Positions 15,210-23,990 of a stretch of DNA of 64,000 bases are shown here, one piece after another. The position numbers were made by a program, and so were the translations under genes. The notes beneath the pieces are model-generated. The model had not been told where the DNA came from. It did no database searches and saw nothing but the letters and a program-made list of their open reading frames with translations. Origin of the DNA: JAJZAM01 sp027391075 (GTDB lineage Bacteria; Actinomycetota; Acidimicrobiia; Acidimicrobiales; Palsa-688); assembly GCA_027391075.1 (NCBI GenBank), contig DAHYHI010000005.1:1-64000 (forward strand), given 5' to 3'. Positions within the stretch are counted from its first letter, which is position 1, and each line of letters starts with the position of its first letter.

Positions 15210-17399
15210 TCACACTAGAAGCCCGCAAGCCCCGAGCGGGGGATCTTCCCCGCCGGCTCGGGCACCCCTGACGATCACCCCGGAACCAGGAGCCTCGAGT
15301 GATGCCTCGACTACACCTCGGACCACTGCTTTCCTCGCCGCTATGGCGGCTCGAGCGGTAGCCGGGATCGGGGCCACGGCGGCTAGCTGTCCTAGCAGGT
15401 CGACCAGCTGTCTCATGTTACGCACGAAGTCCCCTCCGCTTAGGGTGCTTTCGTCGAGAACCTCCGCCAGGGCGGAGCCAGCGGCCCAGGCCCACACGGT
15501 CCCGGCTATGCCCGGGTCGGGTTCCGTGGTGGCGCCAAGACCAAGCAGCTCCTCGTCGCCGATCAGATCCTGCGCCGTCGCATTCAAGGCCTCGATCCGG
15601 TTCGCGACCACGTGGGGCAGGGAGCTAGGAGTGCTTGCGGACTTCGAGCGGGACTCGTAGGTTACGGTCGAAGCGAAGGCGGCTAGTTCACCTGGGCGGA
15701 GTCCGTCGAAGAGACCGCGTCTAAGGCTCTCGTAGATCAGCAGGTCCGACTCGTGGTACAGGCGGGCTAGGCGGCGACCGTCGTCGGTCAGCTTCCAGCC
15801 TGAAAGGTAGTTACGGCTCTCAAGCATGGTCAGAATGGCGTCGAACTGAACCGCCAGCGACCGTCGGTACCGCTGACCTGCAGGGGCCGGGGGAGCTGAG
15901 TTTCGGTCTTTGCCAGTCGCCTGGCGTCTTCGGTTCGGGCCGCTGCGGCGCACTTGCAGCGACTCTGCCCGGTCGGCCCGGTACTGGGCGAAAGAAAGGT
16001 CAAGCAGGTGGCGCGCCTCGCTGGGGCTGTAGCGGGCAACGAGGTTGAGCGCCATGTTGTACGACGGCCGGAAGCTGCTTCGGAGCGTGTGGTCACCGGA
16101 GGCGACGATCTCTGCGACGGTGTCGAAGGGGACAAAAGGTGAGCGCAACGTGACGGCGTAACCGACCGGGTCCAGTCCCCTCCTGCCTGCACGACCCGCT
16201 AGCTGCGCGTACTCGCTCGGCGTGAGCAACTCGTGAGAGGCTCCGTTGAACTTCGTGAGCGATTCGACGACCACGGTCCTAGCCGGCATATTGATACCCA
16301 AAGACAGTGTCTCAGTAGCGAATACGACCTTGACCAGGCCGTCTGAGAAGCACTCCTCGACCGCCTCTTTGAACTGCGGAACGAGTCCGGCGTGATGCGC
16401 CGCGAAACCGGCTCGCATTGCGCCCAGCCATTCGGAGAAGCCGAGCGCCCCAAGGTCATCTTCCGTGAGGGAGGCGGTGTGGTTTCGCGCGATGCTGTCT
16501 ATGCGGGAACGCTCCTTGGAGTCGGTGAGCCCCCGCAGGGATCTCCTGGCCTGGGTTGCAGCTCTTTCGCACCCGGCCCGGGAGAACACGAAGTAGATCG
16601 CCGGCAGTCTCGCCGCGTCACGCAACGCCTCCAGCACCTCGGACCGCCCCGGGGTGTAGAGCCGACGTGTTGCGGTCCTCCTGGAGCTTCCCGGCGGCCC
16701 GGCCATCGCCGAGCGGCCACCGATGACAGCGGGATTCGGTCTGCCTTTGACCAAGGTGGGAACGGTGACGACGCCGTCGGCGTTGCGGTCTCCGAACATG
16801 TGAAGGTTCTCCAAGGCGACCGGCCGCTTGGCGCTTACCACCTCGACGGTCCTCCCTCGCACAGCGCGCACCCAGCCGGCGAGCTCGGCGACGTTGGAGA
16901 CCGTAGCCGATAGGCACAGAACGCGAACTCCGGGCCGCAGATGGACGATCACCTCCTCCCACACCGGTCCCCTAGCTGCGTCCGCAAGGTAGTGAATCTC
17001 GTCCAAGACGACACTGTCGAGGCGTTCCAGTGCGTCGGAGGAGGTATAAATCATGTTTCGCAGCACCTCGGTGGTCATGACGACCACGGGAGCTTCCCGG
17101 TTGGTGACGTTGTCACCGGTCAGCAGACCGACACGGTCGGACCCGAAGCGCTGACACAGCTCGAGATATTTCTGGTTGGAGAGAGCTTTTAGAGGTGTCG
17201 TGTAGAAGACCTTGCGACCGTCTTTAATTGCCCGTTCAATGGCATAGAGGGCGACCATCGTCTTGCCGGACCCGGTCGGTGCTGCGACCACGACGTTGGA
17301 TCCCTCGTCCAGGGCGTCCATAGCGTCGAGCTGGAATCGGTCGAGAGGAAACCCGACGGAAGCCTCGAAGTGTCTGCGCTCTCCGTCATCGGGCGTCAC
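15210..17399 (-). CDS. helY: HelY-type DEAD/DEAH-box helicase (Ski2/Mtr4 family)
   Basis: A 729-residue superfamily 2 RNA helicase. Walker A APTGSGKT, motif II DEIH (VVLDEIHYLAD), motif III LSATVSN, motif V FATETLSLGINMPART and motif VI QLAGRAGRRGLD are all visible. The C-terminal region is helical, as in Ski2-like enzymes. GTG 17399 was chosen because it follows the tatC stop by about 20 nt; a longer upstream frame would read through tatC. The tatA-tatC-helY order is conserved in actinobacteria next to the pup/proteasome genes. Confidence 0.88.
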   Translation of the reverse strand: MTPDDGERRHFEASVGFPLDRFQLDAMDALDEGSNVVVAAPTGSGKTMVALYAIERAIKDGRKVFYTTPLKALSNQKYLELCQRFGSDRVGLLTGDNVTNREAPVVVMTTEVLRNMIYTSSDALERLDSVVLDEIHYLADAARGPVWEEVIVHLRPGVRVLCLSATVSNVAELAGWVRAVRGRTVEVVSAKRPVALENLHMFGDRNADGVVTVPTLVKGRPNPAVIGGRSAMAGPPGSSRRTATRRLYTPGRSEVLEALRDAARLPAIYFVFSRAGCERAATQARRSLRGLTDSKERSRIDSIARNHTASLTEDDLGALGFSEWLGAMRAGFAAHHAGLVPQFKEAVEECFSDGLVKVVFATETLSLGINMPARTVVVESLTKFNGASHELLTPSEYAQLAGRAGRRGLDPVGYAVTLRSPFVPFDTVAEIVASGDHTLRSSFRPSYNMALNLVARYSPSEARHLLDLSFAQYRADRAESLQVRRSGPNRRRQATGKDRNSAPPAPAGQRYRRSLAVQFDAILTMLESRNYLSGWKLTDDGRRLARLYHESDLLIYESLRRGLFDGLRPGELAAFASTVTYESRSKSASTPSSLPHVVANRIEALNATAQDLIGDEELLGLGATTEPDPGIAGTVWAWAAGSALAEVLDESTLSGGDFVRNMRQLVDLLGQLAAVAPIPATARAAIAARKAVVRGVVEASLEAPGSGVIVRGARAGGEDPPLGACGLLV

Positions 17400-17422
17400 C
17401 GGCGGGCAGACGAGCTCACCGG

Positions 17423-18190
17423 CTATTTGTGCATCACACGGCCGACGACGATTGCCAACTCGTAGAAGACGAGCATTGGCACGGCCATCGCTAGGAACGA
17501 GAATGGATCGCTGCTGGGAGTGACTATCGCGGCGACTGCACAGATCACGACGATTGCGGGTCGCCGCCATTTGCGCCACAGGCGGCTGGGTACCACGCCG
17601 GCGATCTCAAGGAAAACGAGAACCAGGGGATACATGAACACGGCCCCAAACACGACGGCCATCGCCACGTACAATGTGAAATATCTGGAAGGAGAAAAGA
17701 GCGGAACGACCCCGTTCCCGCTTACGCTTATCAGCCAATCAAGCGCCTTGGGGAAGATCCAGACAGCAGCGGTGACGCCGGCGGCGAAGAGGGCTACCGC
17801 AGCGGCGACGAAGGGAACTATATAACGCTTCTCGTTCTTGTGCAGACCCGGAGTTATGAAGCGCCACAACTCCCAGAAGATCACAGGTGTCGCTAGCGCT
17901 ACCCCCCCGTAGCCACACACTTTAAGCCGGGTGGTGAAACCCTCTAGAGGGCTGGTGGTAACGAGGTTGGCGGTGAGCGCTCTGCCTGGGTGGTGAGCGA
18001 CGAATGACCTGTATGGCTCCAGCATGAACGAGATGATCGGGTTATACACGAACCAGACCACGACCATCCCGGCTACGACAGCTGCGAGGGAGATGAGCAC
18101 GCGGTTGCGCAGCTCGGCGAGATGCTCGAAGAGCGTCATGGTGCCGTCTTTGCGTCGGGACAGCTCCCCTGATTCCTCCTGTGTCGTCAT
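17423..18190 (-). CDS. tatC: Sec-independent protein translocase TatC
   Basis: A 255-residue, six-TM receptor of the twin-arginine pathway. The N-terminal MTLFEHLAELRNRV is the classic TatC signature with the conserved E and R. The first periplasmic loop (TSPLEGFTTRLKVCGYGGVA) and ELWRFITPGLHKNEKRY (cytosolic loop) are also characteristic. Preceded 13 nt upstream by the TatA/B gene and followed by helY. Conserved glutamates for signal-peptide binding are present. Confidence 0.95.
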   Translation of the reverse strand: MTTQEESGELSRRKDGTMTLFEHLAELRNRVLISLAAVVAGMVVVWFVYNPIISFMLEPYRSFVAHHPGRALTANLVTTSPLEGFTTRLKVCGYGGVALATPVIFWELWRFITPGLHKNEKRYIVPFVAAAVALFAAGVTAAVWIFPKALDWLISVSGNGVVPLFSPSRYFTLYVAMAVVFGAVFMYPLVLVFLEIAGVVPSRLWRKWRRPAIVVICAVAAIVTPSSDPFSFLAMAVPMLVFYELAIVVGRVMHK

Positions 18191-18203
18191 GGTCGGCCGG
18201 CAG

Positions 18204-18578
18204 CTAGTTCAGCGACGGGTCGTCGGGGGTAGCACCCCAAGAATCGGGTTGGATCCCAGGCGAAGAAACAGCCGGGGACGCCGACGCCGAGGCTGGGGAC
18301 GCCGACGCCGGGGACGCCGCTTGGTCGATCATCCCCGTGACAGTGCCAACGACGTTACGCCTTATGTTCGCTGGATGAAGCTCCGCTAGATCCGAAAGGT
18401 TCACTCCGCTCGAGTCGAGAGCTCCGCTTACCTCGTCACGAAACGTCGAGGTCATGGAACGCATAGCCGCGACGAATCGGCCGAGACTGCGGGCAGCCTG
18501 GGGAAGGCGGTTCGGTCCAAGAACCACCAAGGCAACCAGTGCAAGCATCGCCAGCTTGTCGGGGCTCAAGTCGAGCAC
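18204..18578 (-). CDS. tatA: TatA/TatB-family translocase subunit
   Basis: A 124-residue single-span Tat subunit. A short N-terminal TM helix (LAMLALVALVVLGPNRLPQAARSLG) contains the hinge GPNRLP, followed by an amphipathic helix and a Ser/Pro/Ala-rich tail (SPASASPASASASPA, an imperfect repeat). The GPxRLP motif and length are closer to TatB than to TatA, so TatB is possible. Immediately upstream of tatC. Confidence 0.82.
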   Translation of the reverse strand: MLDLSPDKLAMLALVALVVLGPNRLPQAARSLGRFVAAMRSMTSTFRDEVSGALDSSGVNLSDLAELHPANIRRNVVGTVTGMIDQAASPASASPASASASPAVSSPGIQPDSWGATPDDPSLN

Positions 18579-18630
18579 GGGCCTACTCTACTCCCGATCT
18601 GAGGACTAAATGCCTGACAGAAGTGCGCTA

Positions 18631-18819
18631 TTAGCTAGCGATGCCCCGTCGCGACTGGCTGGCTCGGCTCTCCTTGCCCTGGCCAGCTGTGCGCAAAGGT
18701 CTCATCGACCGTTGCAGGTCGCCTAGCTCCGAGCGCAAAGAAGCCGCTAAGACGCCGAGCGCACCCGCGCCTAACGCTCCGAAAGAAAGCCCCAATGCCC
18801 ACTGCCAGGTGTCAGCCAC
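18631..18819 (-). CDS. small single-span membrane protein
   Basis: A 62-residue protein with an N-terminal Gly/Ala-rich hydrophobic helix (WALGLSFGALGAGALGVLAA) and a basic, Ser/Arg-rich tail (SRASQSRRG). It lies between the zinc-ribbon gene (10 nt) and the TatA/B gene (52 nt) in the same orientation, so it is probably part of that transcript. No family is recognised. Confidence 0.5.
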   Translation of the reverse strand: MADTWQWALGLSFGALGAGALGVLAASLRSELGDLQRSMRPLRTAGQGKESRASQSRRGIAS

Positions 18820-18828
18820 CCCTGATTT

Positions 18829-19194
18829 CTAGCGGGCCTGTCGCATCTTGGCCAACTCGGCTTGCCAGTCCAGCGATTCCAGGGCAGTGTGGAAGTCGAG
18901 CAGGTCGTCGTGACAGATCGCCGGGCCCTGCTTAGGCTCTGCCAGCTCAGCTGGCACAGCCCACGCGACGAGCTTCGACCCGGCCGCTGAGAGGGACTCC
19001 ACGACCGACGGGCTCGCTGGCTTGTTCGTGATCAACGAACACGTTGGGCACACGAACGAGTACGTCGAGCTACCGTCGGTGATGCAGGTCTGAATCTGCA
19101 CGGATTTCGAAGTCAACTCCACGTCCCCGCACGTCGGGCACGTTGCCCAGACCACAGCGAAGCGTTGTTGACGTCTAGAACGCGTGTAGGCCAC
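18829..19194 (-). CDS. small zinc-ribbon protein, function unknown
   Basis: A 121-residue protein with two CxxC pairs that form a probable zinc ribbon (ATCPTCGDVEL near 18-28 and FVCPTCSLITN near 47-57), then a helical C-terminal half (LLDFHTALESLDWQAEL). The composition resembles RNA polymerase- or transcription-linked zinc ribbons, but no name can be given. GTG start at 19194; divergent from the GDPD gene, with 66 bp of promoter region. Confidence 0.6.
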   Translation of the reverse strand: MAYTRSRRQQRFAVVWATCPTCGDVELTSKSVQIQTCITDGSSTYSFVCPTCSLITNKPASPSVVESLSAAGSKLVAWAVPAELAEPKQGPAICHDDLLDFHTALESLDWQAELAKMRQAR

Positions 19195-19260
19195 ACTCGT
19201 ATCGTCGGCGCAAGGAGGAACTTTCTTGAGATCTAACGGCCTGCCTGTCCCTGCGGTTCG

Positions 19261-20055
19261 GTGATCAACTCAGGGCCTCTACCTGCGTCGGCACCGATCG
19301 GCTTCGCTCACCGAGGAGCGCGAAGCCTAGAGAGGGAGAACACGATCGAAGCCTTCTCCAAAGCGCTCCTGCTAGGCGCTTCCGGGTTGGAGACTGATGC
19401 CTGGCTTACCGCCGATGGTGTCGTGGTATTGGACCACGACGGTCTGGTCGGGCCGATCTGGAGGCGCAGGGCAATGTCGGTAACAGTCAGGTCTGCCCTG
19501 CCAGGGCACGTGGCGTCCCTACGAGACCTTTACTCCCGCTGCGGCACGGCCTTCCAGCTTTCCGTGGACGTCAAGGACCCGTTCGCCTTTGGGCCACTCG
19601 TGGCTGAGGCGCGCGATGCCGGGGCATCGCAGCAGTTGTGGTTGTGTTACTCCGACTGGAGGCTCCTGGCCGCTTGGCGCCCGGAGGTGCCCGAGGTGCG
19701 GCTCGTAGAGTCGACAAGCCTCAAGAAGATCTCCGGCTGCTTCCGAGATCACCTGAGCTCTCTGGCCGGTTCCGGTGTCGATGCGCTGAACCTTCACCGC
19801 TCGCAGTGGACGGCGCAGCTCGTCGGAGAGGTGCACGCTGCGGGTCTGAGAGCCCTTGCGTGGGACGCTCAGACTCCGTCGACGCTGCGCGAGGTGCTGG
19901 AGATGGGTGTCGACGGTGTCTACTGCGACGACGTCGCTGTCATGATGTCAGCTCTGGGCTCCGACAGGCCTCAGAGGCTCCCGATCTGCGAGACCGGCCA
20001 GACGATAGCGAACGCCTCCCCTATGATGGAAGAGCCCGAGATCGGACCTATGTAG
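19261..20055 (+). CDS. glycerophosphodiester phosphodiesterase
   Basis: A 264-residue GDPD-family phosphodiesterase, hydrolysing glycerophosphodiesters to glycerol-3-phosphate and an alcohol. The catalytic motifs appear as AHRGARSLERENT, LETDAWLTADGVVVLDHD and a C-terminal ALAWDAQTPSTL plus GVDGVYCDD. GTG start at 19261. The last about 28 codons overlap the 3' end of the convergent signal peptidase gene by 85 bp. They lie beyond the recognisable domain, so they are probably a non-conserved extension. Confidence 0.82.
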   Translation: MINSGPLPASAPIGFAHRGARSLERENTIEAFSKALLLGASGLETDAWLTADGVVVLDHDGLVGPIWRRRAMSVTVRSALPGHVASLRDLYSRCGTAFQLSVDVKDPFAFGPLVAEARDAGASQQLWLCYSDWRLLAAWRPEVPEVRLVESTSLKKISGCFRDHLSSLAGSGVDALNLHRSQWTAQLVGEVHAAGLRALAWDAQTPSTLREVLEMGVDGVYCDDVAVMMSALGSDRPQRLPICETGQTIANASPMMEEPEIGPM

Positions 20056-20606
20056 CGCGAGTCCTCGGAGTCACCGCGGTTGTCGCCCATTACGTAGTAC
20101 TCGTCCGGCGGGAGGTGAAGGCTGTCGCCTGTGCAGTCGACGTGGGAGAAGCCGGTCGCCGGGTCGCATATCGGGGGTCCGGGGGAAAGCTTCGCCTGGC
20201 TTGACAGCCACGGCTGGGAGGTGAGATGTCCGTCGACATAGATCTCGCCCTCAGGTCCCGACCTCAAGGTCTGCCCTGGGAGTCCAACGACTCTTTTGAT
20301 CAGATATGTGATGCCCGGGGTGAAGTCGCCAGCCGGTTTGCGAAACACGATGACATTCCCGAAATGCACTGGGTGCAAGTCGTAACTGAGCTTGTTGACC
20401 AGCACTTTGTCACCGACATGAAGCGTGGGCTCCATCGATCCCGACGGTATGAAGAACGGCTGTACCACAAAACTTCTCATCACTAAGGCGGCGGCTAGAG
20501 CGACGCCGAGCACTATCGCCCATTCGACGAGACCTCGCACCCGACGCCTGCGCCGCCGCGGTGCAACCCGTTGTGAGACGGACGGGTTATTGGGCGCTTC
20601 GGGCAC
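19971..20606 (-). CDS. lepB: signal peptidase I
   Basis: A 211-residue type I signal peptidase, which removes signal peptides on the outer face of the membrane. A basic cytosolic N-terminus is followed by one TM helix (about 26-44), then box B IPSGSMEPTL with nucleophile S57, K104 in LIKRVVGLPGQ, and box E MGDNRGDSEDSRYIG. All catalytic parts are intact. Located between pafC and the GDPD gene; 3' end overlaps the convergent GDPD gene. Confidence 0.93.
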   Translation of the reverse strand: MPEAPNNPSVSQRVAPRRRRRRVRGLVEWAIVLGVALAAALVMRSFVVQPFFIPSGSMEPTLHVGDKVLVNKLSYDLHPVHFGNVIVFRKPAGDFTPGITYLIKRVVGLPGQTLRSGPEGEIYVDGHLTSQPWLSSQAKLSPGPPICDPATGFSHVDCTGDSLHLPPDEYYVMGDNRGDSEDSRYIGPISGSSIIGEAFAIVWPVSQIGSL

Positions 20607-20644
20607 GGCCCTCGACGCTAGTCAAATCCGAGCGTCGATCACGG

Positions 20645-21640
20645 TCACTTATCCTCCCCAGTGGCGCTTGGGTTGCGCTTGTAGCGTTGAAGGACCCGCC
20701 TGGCTGCCTCCGACGCGACGTCGGTATCGCCCTCGATCACCGCCGCCGAGGCTCCGGCGCGCAACAGCAACCGCTCCATCCATGCTCTCTCCGCTGCCTT
20801 GAGGCGGACGCGAAGCCTACCATCACCTAGATCTTCCACCTCCTCGTTGGGGTAGCGCTCGGCGACCCATCGAGCGTCAGGTGCCAGTTCGAGAACCCAC
20901 GAGGTGTCGGAGTCAGATGGGTTGTAGAAGACTCCGGGCGTCAGGGGCGATGTCGGGGAGGGTGCCGGAAGCTCAAAGGTTTGAGCCGTCAGGGAGGCTT
21001 CGAGGATCCTGTCGAGACGAAACACCCTTTCAGCTTGGGCGGTCTCGCACCACGCTGTCAGGTACCAGTAGCCCGCGACGTTTAGCACCTTCAAGGGGTG
21101 GACCATCCTCCTCGTCGTGACGTCACGACCGAATGAATAGTAGGTAAGGTCCACCTTCGAGCGCCCAGCCACGGCTTCACGGAGCTTGGTGAGCAACTCG
21201 GCGGGAATCGAGTCCAGATCTATCTCTACCGCTTCGTCGAAGCCGAGTCCGAGAGCGCTAGCGAGCTTTCCCAGGGCCGACGCCAGCGCCACATTGGCAT
21301 CGGCCCCCGGCAGCCGAAGGTAGAACCGTCCGACCGCTACCAGTGCGAGCGCCTCTCGACTGGTCAGTTTCAACGGACGGCGGAAATAGTCGGCCATGGT
21401 GATCCACACGCGACCTCCCGCGATGGTCACGTCGATCAGCACGTCGGGAGTGAACGGGTACACCCCGCAGAGGAACAGCAAGTTGAGGTCGGCCGTCAGG
21501 TCCTTTTCGGTGATGTCGAAACGGCTGCACACCTCGGCGACTGTCGGGCCGTCGTGGGCTGCTATCCACGGGACGATCGCCAACAATCGTCCGAGGCGTT
21601 CGCCGGCGCTCGGAGGCCTCAAGCGATATCCTCCAACCAT
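20645..21640 (-). CDS. pafC: WYL-domain regulator PafC
   Basis: A 331-residue transcription regulator with N-terminal winged helix-turn-helix, a central WYL domain (VDLTYYSFGRDVTTRRMVHP, then VAGYWYLTAWCETA) and a C-terminal WCX extension. With PafB it forms the PafBC activator of the LexA-independent DNA damage response in mycobacteria. It overlaps pafB by 22 bp, which supports the pair being co-expressed. Confidence 0.88.
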   Translation of the reverse strand: MVGGYRLRPPSAGERLGRLLAIVPWIAAHDGPTVAEVCSRFDITEKDLTADLNLLFLCGVYPFTPDVLIDVTIAGGRVWITMADYFRRPLKLTSREALALVAVGRFYLRLPGADANVALASALGKLASALGLGFDEAVEIDLDSIPAELLTKLREAVAGRSKVDLTYYSFGRDVTTRRMVHPLKVLNVAGYWYLTAWCETAQAERVFRLDRILEASLTAQTFELPAPSPTSPLTPGVFYNPSDSDTSWVLELAPDARWVAERYPNEEVEDLGDGRLRVRLKAAERAWMERLLLRAGASAAVIEGDTDVASEAARRVLQRYKRNPSATGEDK

Positions 21641-22551
21641 TCGACGATGTGCGTTCTAAGGTCGGGGGGAGCGACGACCTCCGCGTGGTCGAGATAGCCG
21701 AGCACCGCTGATCTCAAGCCGGGTGTGCTCGTAAAGGTCAGCTCAAGCACGACCGAGCCGTCACGTCGTATCTCCTTGAGGGCCGACGTCCCGAACTCCG
21801 CGCGTGCAAGGGCCGCATTGTCAGAGTCGACCACCACCAGCGCCATCCGAGGCGGCTCGTCTCCGAGAAGCCACGGGGGAGCCGGACCGGCCTGAGCCGC
21901 CAGCGGAATGTCGAAGGCGGCTGGCTGGCCGTAGGCGGCCAAGTCTGAACCGGCGCGGTCAAGTCTAAACAGGCGCTCCTCCCCCCTCCCAAGGTCGAAG
22001 CCCGACAGGTACCAGTGACCACGGTGGTACGCCAACCTCCACGGTTCCACCCGCCTGACTTCACCGCTGTAGGTGAAACTGAGCCTGCGCCGGTCGGCTA
22101 TCGCAGCAAATGCTGCCGCTGCGCTGGCATCCACTCGGAGCTCCCCGGCCGGCGCTGGGCCTTGCCCGCCGGAGTCCGCGGTCCCCCCGGCACCGCCTAA
22201 CTTGCGTAGAGCGGCTACAAGCGCGTCGCTCCAGTCTCCTTCCAGGTGGACTGCAGTGGCAGCCAGGCGTATCGCTGTCAGCTCTTCCTCGTCGAGGCCC
22301 GGGTCGCTCAGCTCGTAGAGCTCCCGTGGGATTCGATACCCGGTCTCCTCGCTAGGCCCTTCGGGGACGTCAGTGACGACCGGGAACCCCATCTGACGTA
22401 GAAGTTCCTTGTCACGTTCGAAGTTCCTGCGGAAGGCGCTCGGATCGGAGGAGTACCCGTCGATGCGCTCGGCGATGTCGGCACGTGTCAGGGGACGGTT
22501 CGTGTCGATCAGCGCCGCAACGAGGTTTACCAGGCGTTCGAGGCGGTCCAC
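21619..22551 (-). CDS. pafB: WYL-domain regulator PafB
   Basis: A 310-residue partner of PafC. It has an N-terminal HTH (LTRADIAERIDGYSSDPSAF and RNFERDKELLRQMGFPV), the WYL core (RRLSFTYSGEVRRVEPW, HRGHWYLSGFD) and a C-terminal WCX domain (FTSTPGLRSAVLGYLDHAEV). The stop lies within pafC and the start 13 nt after the pafA stop, so pafA-pafB-pafC is an operon. Known role of the pair: activation of DNA repair genes upon ssDNA accumulation. Confidence 0.88.
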   Translation of the reverse strand: MDRLERLVNLVAALIDTNRPLTRADIAERIDGYSSDPSAFRRNFERDKELLRQMGFPVVTDVPEGPSEETGYRIPRELYELSDPGLDEEELTAIRLAATAVHLEGDWSDALVAALRKLGGAGGTADSGGQGPAPAGELRVDASAAAAFAAIADRRRLSFTYSGEVRRVEPWRLAYHRGHWYLSGFDLGRGEERLFRLDRAGSDLAAYGQPAAFDIPLAAQAGPAPPWLLGDEPPRMALVVVDSDNAALARAEFGTSALKEIRRDGSVVLELTFTSTPGLRSAVLGYLDHAEVVAPPDLRTHIVEWLEDIA

Positions 22552-22564
22552 TTATCAGCAACTC

Positions 22565-23923
22565 CTAAAGGGATGCGATCAACTTGTCGACCCGCTCGTC
22601 GGTCGACTTGAACGGGTCCTTGCACAGGATGGTCCGCTGCGCCTGGTCATTCAGCTTTAGATGAACCCAGTCGACCGTGAAGTCCCTGCGACGTTCCTTG
22701 GCCCGCCGGATGAAATCTCCACGAAGCTTCGCCCGTGTCGTCTGGGGCGGATTGTCCACTGCGTCAGCTATAGCCTCGTCGGTCGTTGCTCGCTCGACCA
22801 GGCCGGCACGCTGGAGCTTGTAGAAAAGGCCTCGCTCGGTGTTGACGTCGTGGTACTGCAGGTCGATCAGGGCGATCTTCGGGTGACCGAGGGAGAGCTG
22901 GTTGCGTTCACGGTAGCGTTCGATCAGATGGTGCTTGATTACCCAGTCGCACTCGCGTTCCATCGACCAGGGATCCGATGCCAACCCTGTGACGCAGTGC
23001 TCCCACATGTCCAGCGCCCGGTCTTCCATCGGGGAAAGTCCCTTCAGGTCCCGGTAGCGTTTGGCTCGCTCCAGGTAGATCGACTGTATTTCGAGTGCCG
23101 ACGCCTCGCGGCCGTTGGCCAGCCGGACCCGGCGCTTTAGGCTGGTGTCGTGGCTGATCTCGCGGATCGCGCGGATCGGATTCTCGAGGGTCATATCGCG
23201 TAGCACGACCGAAGGGTCCTCCAGCATCCGTAGCAGGATGCTGGTCGTCCCGACTTTGAGGAAAGTCGCGTACTCGCTCATGTTGGAGTCGCCGACTATC
23301 ACATGCAAGCGTCGGTAGTACTCGGCGTCAGCGTGGGGTTCGTCGCGGGTGTTGATTATCGGACGGCTGCGAGTCGTCGCAGACGAAACGCCCTCCCAGA
23401 TGTGCTCCGCCCGCTGGCTTATGCAGTAGATGGCGCCACGGGCGGTCTGGAGCACCTTGCCCGCCCCGGCATAGATCTGCCTCGAAACAAGGAACGGGAT
23501 CAGAACTTCGGCGTAGTGCGCGAAGTCGTCGCGGCGCGCCGTCAGGTAGTTCTCGTGGCAGCCGTAGGAGTTCCCCGCCGAGTCCGTGTTGTTCTTGAAC
23601 AGGTAGACCACGCCACGGATCCCCTCCTCTCTCAGACGGCCCTCGGCGGAGCCGACGAGCTGCTCCAACACCCTCTCCCCCGCTTTGTCGTGGGCCACCA
23701 GGTCTTCTATCGAGTCGCACTCAGGCGTTGCGTACTCGGGGTGGCTTCCCACGTCGAGGTAGAGCCTGGCACCGTTCTCCAAGAACACGTTCGAGGATCG
23801 GCCCCAGCTGACCACCCGGCGGAAGAGGTACCTGGCTACCTCGTCAGGGCTTAGACGCCGCTGGCCACGAAGGGTGCACGTCACCCCGTATTCGTTCTCG
23901 AGGCCGAAGATGCGTCGATCCAT
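22565..23923 (-). CDS. pafA: Pup--protein ligase PafA
   Basis: A 452-residue ligase of the carboxylate-amine ligase fold. It activates the C-terminal glutamate of Pup with ATP and joins it to substrate lysines. It has the N-terminal IFGLENEYGVT (E9 for Mg/ATP), the catalytic aspartate D57 in NGARLYLDVGSHPEYATPEC, and NNTDSAGNSYGCHENYL. PafA differs from Dop by lacking the insert loop. First gene of pafA-pafB-pafC, but separated from prcA by the acetate module. Confidence 0.96.
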   Translation of the reverse strand: MDRRIFGLENEYGVTCTLRGQRRLSPDEVARYLFRRVVSWGRSSNVFLENGARLYLDVGSHPEYATPECDSIEDLVAHDKAGERVLEQLVGSAEGRLREEGIRGVVYLFKNNTDSAGNSYGCHENYLTARRDDFAHYAEVLIPFLVSRQIYAGAGKVLQTARGAIYCISQRAEHIWEGVSSATTRSRPIINTRDEPHADAEYYRRLHVIVGDSNMSEYATFLKVGTTSILLRMLEDPSVVLRDMTLENPIRAIREISHDTSLKRRVRLANGREASALEIQSIYLERAKRYRDLKGLSPMEDRALDMWEHCVTGLASDPWSMERECDWVIKHHLIERYRERNQLSLGHPKIALIDLQYHDVNTERGLFYKLQRAGLVERATTDEAIADAVDNPPQTTRAKLRGDFIRRAKERRRDFTVDWVHLKLNDQAQRTILCKDPFKSTDERVDKLIASL

Positions 23924-23935
23924 GATTAGCGAAGG

Positions 23936-23980
23936 CTAGCCCGGCCCACGGCGTCGGGGGACCGCCACGGACCGGGCTAG
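23936..23980 (-). terminator. inverted repeat between acsA and pafA
   Basis: CTAGCCCGG (23936-23944) and CCGGGCTAG (23972-23980) form a 9-bp perfect inverted repeat between the acsA stop (23991) and the pafA start (23923), with a 27-nt loop that itself is GC-rich. Position suggests termination of the acsA transcript before pafA. No U tract. Confidence 0.45.
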
Positions 23981-23990
23981 GGGTGTGCGG

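Noticed and set aside
18241..18320. Repeat-like GC-rich segment in tatA (GGGGACGCCGACGCC units)
   Set aside because: These are in-frame codons for an Ala/Ser/Pro tail of the TatA/B protein, not an independent repeat element.
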